Assembly (NCBI GenBank): GCA_020736575.1
Contig: JAGPYM010000002.1
Coordinates: 372,001-436,000 of the forward strand
Direction of reading: 5' to 3'
Origin: Thelonectria olida
Lineage: Eukaryota; Ascomycota; Sordariomycetes; Hypocreales; Nectriaceae
Length of the DNA stretch: 64,000 nucleotides
The first letter of the stretch is position 1; every line of letters starts with the position of its first letter. Below are positions 1 to 9,992 of the stretch, in pieces. The notes under the pieces were generated by a model. That model was not told where the DNA came from. It saw nothing but the letters and a program-made list of their open reading frames with translations, and searched no databases. Both the position numbers and the translations under genes were made by a program.

Positions 1-30
1 GAGAGCGGCGAGGGCGGCGATCTTCTGCAT
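1..30 (-). CDS. 5' end of a probable secreted protein, cut by the window edge
   Basis: The reverse strand opens with an ATG at 30 and reads MQKIAALAAL before leaving the window. A Lys after the start followed by an Ala/Leu/Ile run is how a fungal signal peptide begins. Only ten residues are visible, so the family cannot be named. The 2.4 kb to the right would be its upstream region. The main doubt is whether such a short reading is a gene at all. Confidence 0.45.
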   Translation of the reverse strand, partial: MQKIAALAAL

Positions 31-2506
31 GTTGGGCAACGGGTGTTGTTTGTTTGTTTCGGGAAGATATGTGTAAGTTGGGTAGTTGCGGCGAGGAAAA
101 TAAATTGGATATACACAGGGAGTCTCTTGGACCAGATATCAAAAGGGAGCGGGTTGTGAATGAAGGCTCAGAGAGCACGAATGGAAATCGTTTTGGAGAA
201 TGGAGGCCGTCAAGGCTTGAACGAAAGGCAAAAGAGCAAGGAAAGTGAATGTACAAAGAGTGTACAGAGAAAAGAATGGCAGAATCTGGTCCTTCGAGGT
301 CCGTGAAGAAAAAAAGAGGCTGAAGAGAGAGGGAGAGGAGAGCTGGAGGGACTCGGGCGCCGTCGAGTTGATATAAGTTACTCGGCCGGGCCAGAGTTCC
401 TAGATCTGGTCTAGGACATAGATCCCTACCGTTCTCCTCTTGATTATCCCGCTCGCCTCTCTACGCAGGACCGTCTTTCTGATACTCAACTGCACGAAGG
501 GGGACCGGCCAGGGCGGTGGATCTCGCTCCACAGGCAGACTCCCCTCATGTTGAGATTCTCGATTCTCTATTTGTCCAAGACGACCCTGGGCCTTGCGTT
601 CCCAGTCCCCGGGAGGCGGCAAGGGCCCCGGACGTGGTTGTTAAGACGTTGGGATGACAAGACAAGCGCCGGCCGAAGAATGGGGCCGTGGCCAACGGAA
701 GAAAAAGGCGGTTGACGCAGCGAGATAATAGTCCGCCAATTGCACTTGGAGCAGGGAGGGAAGATATTCCGCGGATCGAGGGAGCGCAATTGGTGTTGAT
801 GCCAGGCAGACAGCGTTTAATTGATGCGTGTTGCGGGTGCAATTGGTGATCCTGTCTGGTACAATATGAAGGCTTCTACCATGGCCTCTCTACGTCCTGT
901 CCCTCAATAAGACCATTTCGACATCATCAACTCTCCAAGCGAGAAGATGGCATCTCGGCAATGAGCTTCAATCAAGATCACAGCAAAGCCCAAACAATGT
1001 CGTTCGTTTCCCCCCAGCTGTCCCGTGCCCATGTTCGTTTTCGTCTCGTCTACAGAGAAACGGCCCAAAACTGCAGCCAAGAGCCGAGCTCACCGGATTC
1101 TGGAACTTCGACCCTATGTCACCTAAGTTAGCTTAATCCGGGTGATCTCTCTCTATTTCTCAGCAGCGTTAAACATCCTTGTCCTCCTCGATGGAGGAGC
1201 GGGTCACTGTCCCCCCTGTCTGGCCCTCCTCCGTGTTTGGGCCAGCGCAAGGGGAGACGCGGCGATTGGTGGATTATCGCAACGACATGTTTGAGCCTCA
1301 AGATGCGACGAGCAGCACAACGAGAGATTGCAAAGGGAGAGAAGTTTTGTTTTGGGGCGCAAATCGAGACCGAGGAACGGTGGTGGTTAGTTAATTGGAA
1401 ATTTGAACTCGCTTGGAGAAGCGAGATGTAAATACCGGCAAGGCTTCAATTGCAGTGTTATGCAGGAGAAATGATGCTGTACAAAAATTCAGCCATTGAA
1501 TTGTCCAGCTGGCCCGTCGAAAGTCAATCGCTCTCCCCAGGACAATGAGACAGTTTTGTTTCCACACATCACCATGGCTTGATTCAATCCTCCACCAGTC
1601 CACCATAAACACATCACAACTCCCCTCCAATCGTCTCCTCGGCTGCGTCGCAATGGGGTGATCTTCGCTTGCAACAGCCCCTTGTAAAGTCCCCCTTTGA
1701 GCCGCCGTGGCCCTTGTCAGTGCGGGACGACTGGCCAGGCCAGGCCATGTTCAGTCCTCGTCCACCGCTCGGTTAGAGTCCTCCTTATTCATGGCTCACA
1801 ACGATGGATGGAGCCTTGTTTTAAGCTTAGGAGAAAAGTCCAGGACAGGACGAAGTGTGCTCTACAGCTTTGCCACTGACATCTTTCTCCGGTCCTATTC
1901 ACTGCATTTATCAAGCTTGAGGACATTTCTCTAATGAGATTCCAATTGGGCCTCGTTTCAGGATGCGCAATCAGAGCCTCGGTTGAGAAACACGCACGTC
2001 TTCACCCCAGCCGGTCAATCAATTCTTGGCGATTGTAACCATCTATCACAGACGATGGCGATGTCCAATGTAGATGGAACAATAGGCCCATTCATTCAGC
2101 CAGCATTGCAAACATCCCGTCTCTTCCACATGAAACCTCTGAACAGACAGCACAGCAACACTAAACAAAACACCCAAACACTTTTGTTCGTTCATTCATG
2201 CACACACAACGACCGTGTTTCATTTCAAAGCATCTCACAAGAGACCCCATTCAAATAGGTATAGCATCTGAGCCCGGAATGTTGAAACAGGCAGACCCTC
2301 CGCGATCACTTCTTCCAACGCCGTTGAGTCGCTTCATCATCATCGTGATCTGATCGCATCCAGAAAATAAGAAAGAAAATGCCAAGGGTAAGGAAACATA
2401 AGAACCCGTAAGGGTAACACAATCTAGATCCATCCCTATTATCCATCCCGGTGAAACCATGTAATACATGCGAATATCGTCACATCTCCGCAGCCGCCTC
2501 TCAAGC
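31..2506. other. Intergenic, 2.5 kb, no gene recognised
   Basis: Both strands have only short, unrelated reading frames (under about 95 codons) with no family signature. The left part should hold the promoter of the edge gene and the right part the 3' end of the A-T-R-R gene. Purine-rich and pyrimidine-rich tracts are common, as in fungal promoters. I found no tRNA, repeat or transposon remnant. Confidence 0.5.
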
Positions 2507-5500
2507 TTAGATGGGCTCGTCGCGAGGCTCAATCAACACCTCATTGACCGCAACGTGTTCCGGCTGGCAAACCGCATACACAATAGAAGACGCAACATCC
2601 TCTGCGTCGAGCACCTTAGCACCCGATGGCTCGCCGTACTTCTTGAGTGCCTCGGCGTCAGTTGACATTCCCAACAAGTCTGTGGCAACGTTGCCCGGCT
2701 GGATCGCAGTGACACGGAGACCCGTACCGGCTGTCTCGAGACGCAGGCTCTGGAGCGTTGCCTCGACGAAGAACTTGCTGGCCGAGTAGACACCTAGACC
2801 TGGGAAAACCTTGCGACCTGCGTCGGAAGAGATGGCGACAATGTGGCCCTTCCCGCGAGATAGCATCCCAGGGACCGTGGAAGAAAGGCAGTGCAAGAGA
2901 CCTTTGCAGTTGACGTCAACCGTGCGCTCCCAGTCATCCGTGTGGTTGTTGGCCATCATGGTAAAGTACATGACACCCGCACAGCTGACGAGAATATCAA
3001 CAGGGCCGAGCTCCTCACTCGCCACCTTGATGAGTGCCTCCACATCAGACCTCTTGGTCACGTCCGTCTTGTGGGTAAGGACCTTGCCTCCGTAAACTGA
3101 AATCTTCTTCTTCACTCCCTCGAGAGCCTCAAGACGTCGAGCCGCGACGACAACGTGGGCACCTTCTTTCGCCAGACCAGCCGCAACAGCTGCGCCAATA
3201 CCTGAGGAAGCACCCGTGACAACTGCAACCTTTCCAACGAGCTTGCCGTTGCGAGTTTTGGGTGCGACACCGTTGACTTGAGTTCGCTTGGGAGGCCTGG
3301 GCAGCCAACCTCGGGCATAAAAGTGGCGAGTGTAAATCTCAAGCAGGCCACCATCAATCTTTCGGCGGTGGACATCATACTTGTCCAGTGTTGGTTGGGT
3401 CTTGCCATCCTTGAGAACAATGACAGATTGGAGAACCTCCACATTGGGCATGCCGCCACGGAGAATATCGACGGTAAAAGGGTCGTCACCTCCCTTTCTA
3501 TTTCCACGCTTCTCATGGAAGAGGGCAACCCACTCATCCCAAGCAAGGGGCTTCGTCGGATATCCGAGATCGTTGAGCGATGCAAACAAATCCTTGGATG
3601 AGACGGGGTTGGGGTCACCAAGATGGTAAAGAGATTGTTCCGTGTCGTCCGTGTAGTTAGCCAGAGTCACAATGGCATCACTGACAAAGTCCACGGGGGT
3701 CATCTCAAAGAACCAGTTCTCAACATCTGGCGCGTAGCCAAGGTGAAGAGACTCGACCAACAGAGCGTTCATCAGATCATACGTGTTGGTTGCACCAGAA
3801 ACACTGTGGCCAGTAATGGTACCCGGTCGATACACGCGAACAGGAATTCCACGACGGCCAGCCTCGTGGACAAGCTTTTCAGCAACCCACTTGGTCTGGC
3901 CGTAGCCATCCAGCAGCTTCGTGGGAACATCATCAATATCAATCGTGACATCCTCAGACCAGCCCTCAGTCGAAGGCGGGAGGACACCGTTGGTGGACAC
4001 ATGATGAACGGTGGCACCACTTCGACCGGCCAGACGCAGAACTTCTCTTGTGCCACCTACGTTGGCATTTCGTAGAGCAGCGTATGGGTACACCAAGTTG
4101 ACAGTGGCGGCGGCATGGACGATCACTTGGACGCGGGTCGCCAATTCGTCAAACAACTCGGGAGAAAGGCCCAAGCGCTTCCTGGCCAGGTTACCAGGCA
4201 AAATCTCTATGCGCTCCAAGATGGAGTCATCCCACAAACCATGGTCGATAAGATTCTTTCGAATTCGAGACATACCCGCAGGAGCGCAATTCTCGACAGG
4301 CTCGGGAAAGCGGACGAGACAGATGATCTGGGCAGAAGTGTTTTGCACCAGGGATTTGAGAAGGAAAGCACCCAGGTATCCGGTGACACCGGTCAGCAAG
4401 ACTGTCTCAGCGTCCTTGAGCGGGCGCATTGGTGTACCGTTGGATTGGATATCTTCGGGAAGAGCGCAATCGGCGCGGAGAACAGCTGGCAAATCAGCTT
4501 GCACCGCTGCCGTGTGACCATCTCGGGCGCTTTTCACGGCTTCGAGATGCCCTTCTAGAGTAGGGTTTCCAGCCAGAGGAGCCAGAGGAACAGGGAAGCC
4601 AAAGGTTTTGGAAAGTCTGCTCGCAAGATCGGCCAGAGCCAGAGAATGACCACCCAGATCGAAAAATGTGTGTGTGGGAGTAATGGCATCAGCCGGCATG
4701 TTGAGAGAAGCCGCCCACAACATGATGATGGTCTTCATCTTGATTTTGATGTTTTGTTCCTTCTTTACAGTGCCAACTGAGGGGGACTTTGGAGATGGCG
4801 GTGGTGGCAGTGCCTTCAAGTCCGTCTTGCCAGAGACGCCGTGCGTGGGAAGCTCATCTAGTTCGACCCAAATCGTGGGAATCATATAATGAGCCAGGTG
4901 ATCGTTGAGAGCACGTCGAGACACAGGGCTCAGACCATACTCGTCAATGATGGGAATAGTGCGATCTCTGTGCTCGCCCTTCTCCCGGGCAATGTAGGCA
5001 ACCAGTTGTCTCTGTAGTCCTTCACCATGAGCAATAACGGCGCAATCACGAACGGCCAAATGCTTGACAATGGCAGCCTCGACAGCTCCAGGCTGAACAG
5101 TGTAGCCACGAGTCTTGATCATTCCGCCGACTCGGCCGGTAATCTCCAGAAGTCCCGAGGGCAGCAGGCGAGCCAGATCACCGGTTCTGTACATTTTTGC
5201 GCCCTGTCTGCGCTCAAAGGGATCCATCTGGAATGCTTTGGCAGTTGTTTCTGGGAGGTTGAGATATCCCCTCGCCAGAAGATGTCCACCGACGTACAGC
5301 TCGCCGCTGATGCCCGGACTAACTCGGTTACCGGCCTCATCGAGAATGTAGGTGTGCTCAGGGTCTGTAGGAGGTCCGACGGGACAGACACTGTCATCAT
5401 AGTTGATGAAGCTCTTAATATCTCCTGCAGCGACTTCATGAGTCTCACTAGCGCTGTAGACGTTGAGGAGACGGGTGTTGGGGAGCGCATCAACGGCGCG

Positions 5501-6358
5501 GCGGACAAGGTCGGTAGTGACTACCTCACCATTGAGCCAGAGCGAACGCAACTCCGGAAGCCTGTCCGCAAGTTTGGGGTGTCGAGAGAGCACAGTGGCG
5601 AGTAGAGTCGGAGTCATGAGGGTATCGGTGATGCGCTTAGAGGCAAGCAACTCGACAAGCGCTGTGGGATCATAGCTGACGCGATCCGGAACTGCGACAA
5701 CAGTAGCTCCACGCAGGAGGGGACGCAGAATCTCCCAGACGAAGAAGACATTGCATGCCACCCTGTCACCTGGCTGGAGGTTGCTCACGCCAAATCTCAA
5801 GTCGTATGAGCGCACCGCAGCACAATGGGGGTTCATGATACCCTTTGGCTGGCCAGTGGTACCAGAGGAGTAGGATACAAAGGCAAGTCTCTCAATGTCA
5901 TCCTCAGCTGGCAATGGGCGTCTTGTGTCCAACTCCGGTGTTGTTGTTCTCCTGGGAGTTTGCTGGGGCTGATCAATGACGATGACGGGAACGTCAGACT
6001 TGATCTGAGCTGAATGGGCAGTCTGAGTTATAACGACGGTGGGCTTTGCGTCGTCAATGACATCGCGCAACAGACCTGGGGGATAGGCAAGCTCAAGGAC
6101 CAGGAATGCGCCTCCAGCACGAAGAGCGGCCAGTGAGGCAATCACGTAGTCGGCACTCCGGCCCATGAGCACACCGACCAAATCATCACGACCAACTCCA
6201 TGGTCACGAAGGCGGTCAGCCAGAGCCCATGTCTCGCTATCAAGCTCGGCGTATGTGAGGGTTCTGTTCTCGTCCTCAAGAGCGACAGCGTCGGGGGTGG
6301 CAGCGGCCTGCTGCTCGAACAGAGCCACCAAGTCCTTTTCAATGTCGAGGACTGTCAT
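2507..6358 (-). CDS. NRPS-like A-T-R-R carboxylate reductase, glycine betaine reductase (ATRR) type
   Basis: A single-exon protein of 1283 aa. Residues 1-520 are an adenylation domain: A3 SYSSGTTGQPKG near 162-173, A7 YRTGDL at 390-395, and an A10-like lysine in SGKTD near 511. Residues 560-610 are a carrier domain with DLGGHS, Ser572 taking phosphopantetheine. Residues 650-1010 are a thioester reductase with GVTGYLG at 657-663 and catalytic Y819-x3-K823. From 1038 there is a second, classical SDR reductase with TGASSGIG and YSASK. This A-T-R1-R2 order and length match the fungal ATRR enzymes, shown in Aspergillus nidulans to reduce glycine betaine through the aldehyde to choline. No condensation or thioesterase domain is present. 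Substrate assignment is inference from architecture; other NRPS-like reductases lack the second SDR. Probably cytosolic. Confidence 0.85.
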   Translation of the reverse strand: MTVLDIEKDLVALFEQQAAATPDAVALEDENRTLTYAELDSETWALADRLRDHGVGRDDLVGVLMGRSADYVIASLAALRAGGAFLVLELAYPPGLLRDVIDDAKPTVVITQTAHSAQIKSDVPVIVIDQPQQTPRRTTTPELDTRRPLPAEDDIERLAFVSYSSGTTGQPKGIMNPHCAAVRSYDLRFGVSNLQPGDRVACNVFFVWEILRPLLRGATVVAVPDRVSYDPTALVELLASKRITDTLMTPTLLATVLSRHPKLADRLPELRSLWLNGEVVTTDLVRRAVDALPNTRLLNVYSASETHEVAAGDIKSFINYDDSVCPVGPPTDPEHTYILDEAGNRVSPGISGELYVGGHLLARGYLNLPETTAKAFQMDPFERRQGAKMYRTGDLARLLPSGLLEITGRVGGMIKTRGYTVQPGAVEAAIVKHLAVRDCAVIAHGEGLQRQLVAYIAREKGEHRDRTIPIIDEYGLSPVSRRALNDHLAHYMIPTIWVELDELPTHGVSGKTDLKALPPPPSPKSPSVGTVKKEQNIKIKMKTIIMLWAASLNMPADAITPTHTFFDLGGHSLALADLASRLSKTFGFPVPLAPLAGNPTLEGHLEAVKSARDGHTAAVQADLPAVLRADCALPEDIQSNGTPMRPLKDAETVLLTGVTGYLGAFLLKSLVQNTSAQIICLVRFPEPVENCAPAGMSRIRKNLIDHGLWDDSILERIEILPGNLARKRLGLSPELFDELATRVQVIVHAAATVNLVYPYAALRNANVGGTREVLRLAGRSGATVHHVSTNGVLPPSTEGWSEDVTIDIDDVPTKLLDGYGQTKWVAEKLVHEAGRRGIPVRVYRPGTITGHSVSGATNTYDLMNALLVESLHLGYAPDVENWFFEMTPVDFVSDAIVTLANYTDDTEQSLYHLGDPNPVSSKDLFASLNDLGYPTKPLAWDEWVALFHEKRGNRKGGDDPFTVDILRGGMPNVEVLQSVIVLKDGKTQPTLDKYDVHRRKIDGGLLEIYTRHFYARGWLPRPPKRTQVNGVAPKTRNGKLVGKVAVVTGASSGIGAAVAAGLAKEGAHVVVAARRLEALEGVKKKISVYGGKVLTHKTDVTKRSDVEALIKVASEELGPVDILVSCAGVMYFTMMANNHTDDWERTVDVNCKGLLHCLSSTVPGMLSRGKGHIVAISSDAGRKVFPGLGVYSASKFFVEATLQSLRLETAGTGLRVTAIQPGNVATDLLGMSTDAEALKKYGEPSGAKVLDAEDVASSIVYAVCQPEHVAVNEVLIEPRDEPI

Positions 6359-8447
6359 GATGGATTGGAATTGACTCTGTCTTTCAAGAGACGAGACGTG
6401 GCAGAACTGGCGGGAGGGAAGCCGAGAAGTTATGTACGAGACCGGGGTGGGTCACGCGACCAGCTTGTCTGCACGGCGTTACTCTAGGGATGACGGCAAC
6501 TGGGTCCCGGGAAAATCCCAACAAGGTGCGGACTGCGGGCAGGCGGAGGAAGTCGGGGGGGGGTGTGTAGCCGGACAGATGATAGGAGAAGAAGTGAGGT
6601 TGTCGTGGAGTGGTGGACAGTCGTTGTTGCCGTGTTGAACTCAGCTGGGTTGCTCTTGCCTTGTCTGAATCGGCTCAGATTCGGTTTGGAACGGGTACAA
6701 ATAGACTCTCCGCGGGGTCAATGGCGCGAGACGAAACGGGAAAGCCAGCGATAACAAGAACGAAGACGAGGAAGGGGCAGAAATTAAGAGAATTCTATCT
6801 CGGTTCCCTCCCACTTCGTCTCCCTCCTCCTCCTTGTCCCCTAGACGTTGCCACCCTCTCCACGACCCAGAACCAGGACCAAAAAAGTTCCCCGAAATCA
6901 CTTCTTCGCCTCGTATCCCTTCCTTGTGCATCCTTCAGAACAATGTTGAGTTACCTGGCCCTTAAAGCCCCCACGGCGAATGAATTGGAGCGTGGTGATT
7001 GGGTTAAGGTCGACCGCCCACTGACCGCCACCAGAACCATAAGTTTCCGCCAGGCCTAGTGACAGATTGGGCATGGTCCAGGCTGTTGAAATCCGGGGGG
7101 CCCAACACATCATCCGGAGGCGAGGGGGAGCAATTGGTTGTCTATTTCGCATAAACTCGTGTTTGAATTGCTGCTGGGTGTAATGGCGAGACCAGGGGCC
7201 ATCTCCTTCGAATTACTCTTTCACCTCGCGCTGAAATGCAACATCAAAACCTCCAATGAAAGATTCGTAAAAACTTGGAGGTGTTCCCCAACCAAACCTC
7301 TGGGCCACTTTCACGTGCCAAAAGGGCTTCTTTTCAGCCACGCTAGTCCTATTCAGGCTCTAGCGCAAAGGGGGCCCTGCAAATTCGGAACCAACCGATG
7401 TCGGGCTTTGATAAGCATCCTTTATCGCCCCGTAATTAGAGGGGCAGCTGAGGCGAGTTTGCTCAGTTCAAGACACAGAAGTCTAGGGTAGCTCTCTTCG
7501 AGCTGGACATGCCCACTCCGGCCTTCACTTCCATCTTCACATCCACCAACCAAGAAACCATCAACTCTCAGCTACACATCAAATAATGACTCACGGAAAC
7601 GTCATCTGCCCTGTTGTAAAGATCACCTGTGACCGCATGTCCTTCTCTTGATTCGTTCCTCCCAACGCCGCTCTTTCACCAGCTTGTCTTCTAGCCCGGA
7701 TCGAGCAATGTGTTGTCAAGTTGTGCAGCATCCAACGTGGGTGTTCCGCGGGATGACGATTGCGTGCTCCATGATATCGAGCCATTCAGGGACATATTCG
7801 GGGAAGCGTGCGTCAAAAGAACGGCGAAAGCTACTTTCTCTTCGGATCTCGCAGGTTTTCTCCAGGTAGATGGACTACGTATTTCTGGGGCACACACACT
7901 GCCCTCATCGAGATGCGACGTCATCGACCAATGAGAGTCGAATACCCAAGCACTCTGAACATGATTTGACCTTGTTTGTCGACTCAATGGACGGCACTGG
8001 TACCAACTCCCCGAGGTCCCGAAGTACTCTCGCCTGGTCGCGTGCACTCCCCGTAATGGTTGCCACTTTCATCGTCATGCAGGTTCCTCTGCATGACTTG
8101 TCAGCTTGGCTTGATGTTGGGGTGTGGCACAGTGGGATCAGTTCCATCCCGCATTGTGCACCGTTAAGACCGCCACTCAGCTAGCTCCAACATCGAATCT
8201 CGAGTAAACTGGCAATCGCAGATATCAAGATTGTTCCGTTGAGAATGGACCAAGAAAGATGTAATGTGTGATGATCTCAAAACTGACTGAGTCTATGTAG
8301 GCTACCTCGGGACTCGTTCGGAACGACATTCACTTTTCTGACTTGGGTGGGCAGTTCGAGTACATTCAACAACGGGTATCATTATTACGAGCAGTATATA
8401 CTCTATAAACCAAGAAAATCAACTGGAAACTTTTTCACGCTCGCCCG
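6359..8447. other. Intergenic, 2.1 kb: ATRR upstream region and permease 3' flank
   Basis: No reading frame here looks coding. The pyrimidine-rich stretch at 6800-6840 (plus strand) and the sequence just right of 6358 fit a leader and promoter for the reductase gene transcribed leftward. By eye I found no CGG-N7-CCG site in this stretch, which makes it a useful contrast to the 37-46 kb cluster. Confidence 0.5.
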
Positions 8448-9992
8448 CTAAAAGTCGTGCGCCCGTCCCCTCGACAAGTCCACCTGATCCACGGGAACAA
8501 TCTTGGTCCGGCAGATCAGCTTGTGTCCCACGTATAGAAGGAAAAACAGGATGAGACTGATGTATGCAGAGAAGAAATCGCCCGTGTTCCACTCGATGAA
8601 GGCTGTGAAACCGCTGGTGAGCGTGATGAGAGTGTTGAAGAACAGGCCGTACCAAGCCAGATATGGGAACCAGGGAGCAAGGTAGGGCAACTCTCCATGC
8701 TGGATGTGCTGGGCGCTGAGGACCTTGCGGAAACGGATGTGACAAACGCTGATGAGGGCCCATGTGATAAAGGCCGAAGTCGCACTGATGTTGAGGAGCC
8801 AGGTGAAGACCTCAGCGCCGCCCGAGGACAAGTTGAGGAAGGCCAAGAGACCAACCAGCGAGCAGCAAGCGACGGAGTAGTAGGGAGTTCCGATACGGTT
8901 GGTGCGCTTCAGGAACGCGGGGGCGAGACCCTCTTCGGCAAGGGCAACCAGGAGACGGCTGCTGGAGTAGACGTTGGAGTTGGCAGCCGTGAGGACGGCA
9001 GTCAGCAGCACGGCGTTGAGAATGTCGGGAAGAACGGACACGCCAGCGCGGACTGCGATCATAACGAGAGGCGAGGCGGAAGCATCAGTTTTGTCGCTTC
9101 CGAGACCGTCGGCGTTGGAGGGCAGGTTGATGCCGACGAAGAAGATGGTAGAAATGAAGAGGCCAAAGATGCCCCAGAAGGTCCAGCGAATGGCCTCGGG
9201 AATGGCCTTGCGAGGGTTGGCCGTCTCGCCAGCACCAACACCGACGAGCTCTGTTCCCTGGTAACTAAAACCAGCAGTAACAAGGACGGCCCAGAAACCC
9301 ACAAACTTGCCCGTGGCGCCCTCGACCATGTACTCTGCACAAGGACCCGGGTTCTTCCAATACTTGAAGCCCAGGTAGCCCTCGTCTCCAACGCCGGCGT
9401 TGATGCAAATAGAGAAGATGACGAATCCGATAATGGTGATGACCTTGATGGTAGAGAACCACATCTCAATCTCGCCGAACAAACGGACGGGGAGGTAGTT
9501 GAGAGCAGTAAAGACAACCCAGAAAACGCCGATCCAGATGCCGACGCTGAGTGTGCTGTTCCAGTACTGGATGATAAGGCCAGCCGCCGTCAGCTCGAGA
9601 GCAAAGGTGATTGACCAACTAAACCAGTACAGCCAACCCATGGAGAAGCCGAGAGTCGGGTCGACAAAACGAGTGGCATAAGCAGTAAAGGAGCCAGCAA
9701 CGGGGATAAATGCAGCCATCTCGCCCAAGCTGGTCATGACGGAGTAGACGACGCTACCCATGAAGATGAAGGCGACGAGCAGCGAGACGGGGCCTGCTTT
9801 GGCGAGGGCAGAGCCGATACCCAAGAAGAGACCGGTTCCGATGGTTGCGCCGACGGCGATGAACTGGAGATGGCGAGAGCTGAGAGTACGCTCGAGGCCG
9901 GTGTTGCTGCCGGTCTCGATGTCCTCGTGAGGCTTCTCAGAGACTTTTTCCTTGCTGCCCCGAGGGGACTTTTCGTCTGGTACGTCGGCCAT
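8448..9992 (-). CDS. Amino-acid permease, YAT/APC family, Dip5-like
   Basis: An intronless protein of 514 aa. After a charged cytosolic N-terminus it enters the first membrane segment with the permease signature IGTGLFLGIGSALAKAGP (about residues 51-68), followed by SLGEMAAFIPVAGSF. About twelve hydrophobic segments follow, then a short hydrophilic tail with DQVDLSRG. This is the fungal plasma-membrane amino-acid/proton symporter family (AAP/YAT). The compact N-terminus and tail resemble dicarboxylic amino-acid permeases of the Dip5 group, but substrate cannot be read from sequence. The ATG at 9992 is the first in frame and precedes a typical charged tail. Its neighbours suggest no shared pathway. 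Confidence 0.9.
   Translation of the reverse strand: MADVPDEKSPRGSKEKVSEKPHEDIETGSNTGLERTLSSRHLQFIAVGATIGTGLFLGIGSALAKAGPVSLLVAFIFMGSVVYSVMTSLGEMAAFIPVAGSFTAYATRFVDPTLGFSMGWLYWFSWSITFALELTAAGLIIQYWNSTLSVGIWIGVFWVVFTALNYLPVRLFGEIEMWFSTIKVITIIGFVIFSICINAGVGDEGYLGFKYWKNPGPCAEYMVEGATGKFVGFWAVLVTAGFSYQGTELVGVGAGETANPRKAIPEAIRWTFWGIFGLFISTIFFVGINLPSNADGLGSDKTDASASPLVMIAVRAGVSVLPDILNAVLLTAVLTAANSNVYSSSRLLVALAEEGLAPAFLKRTNRIGTPYYSVACCSLVGLLAFLNLSSGGAEVFTWLLNISATSAFITWALISVCHIRFRKVLSAQHIQHGELPYLAPWFPYLAWYGLFFNTLITLTSGFTAFIEWNTGDFFSAYISLILFFLLYVGHKLICRTKIVPVDQVDLSRGRAHDF

Noticed and set aside
8697..9614. 305-codon plus-strand frame
   Set aside because: Exactly antisense to the amino-acid permease; low-complexity Asp/Glu/Gly translation typical of a mirror frame.
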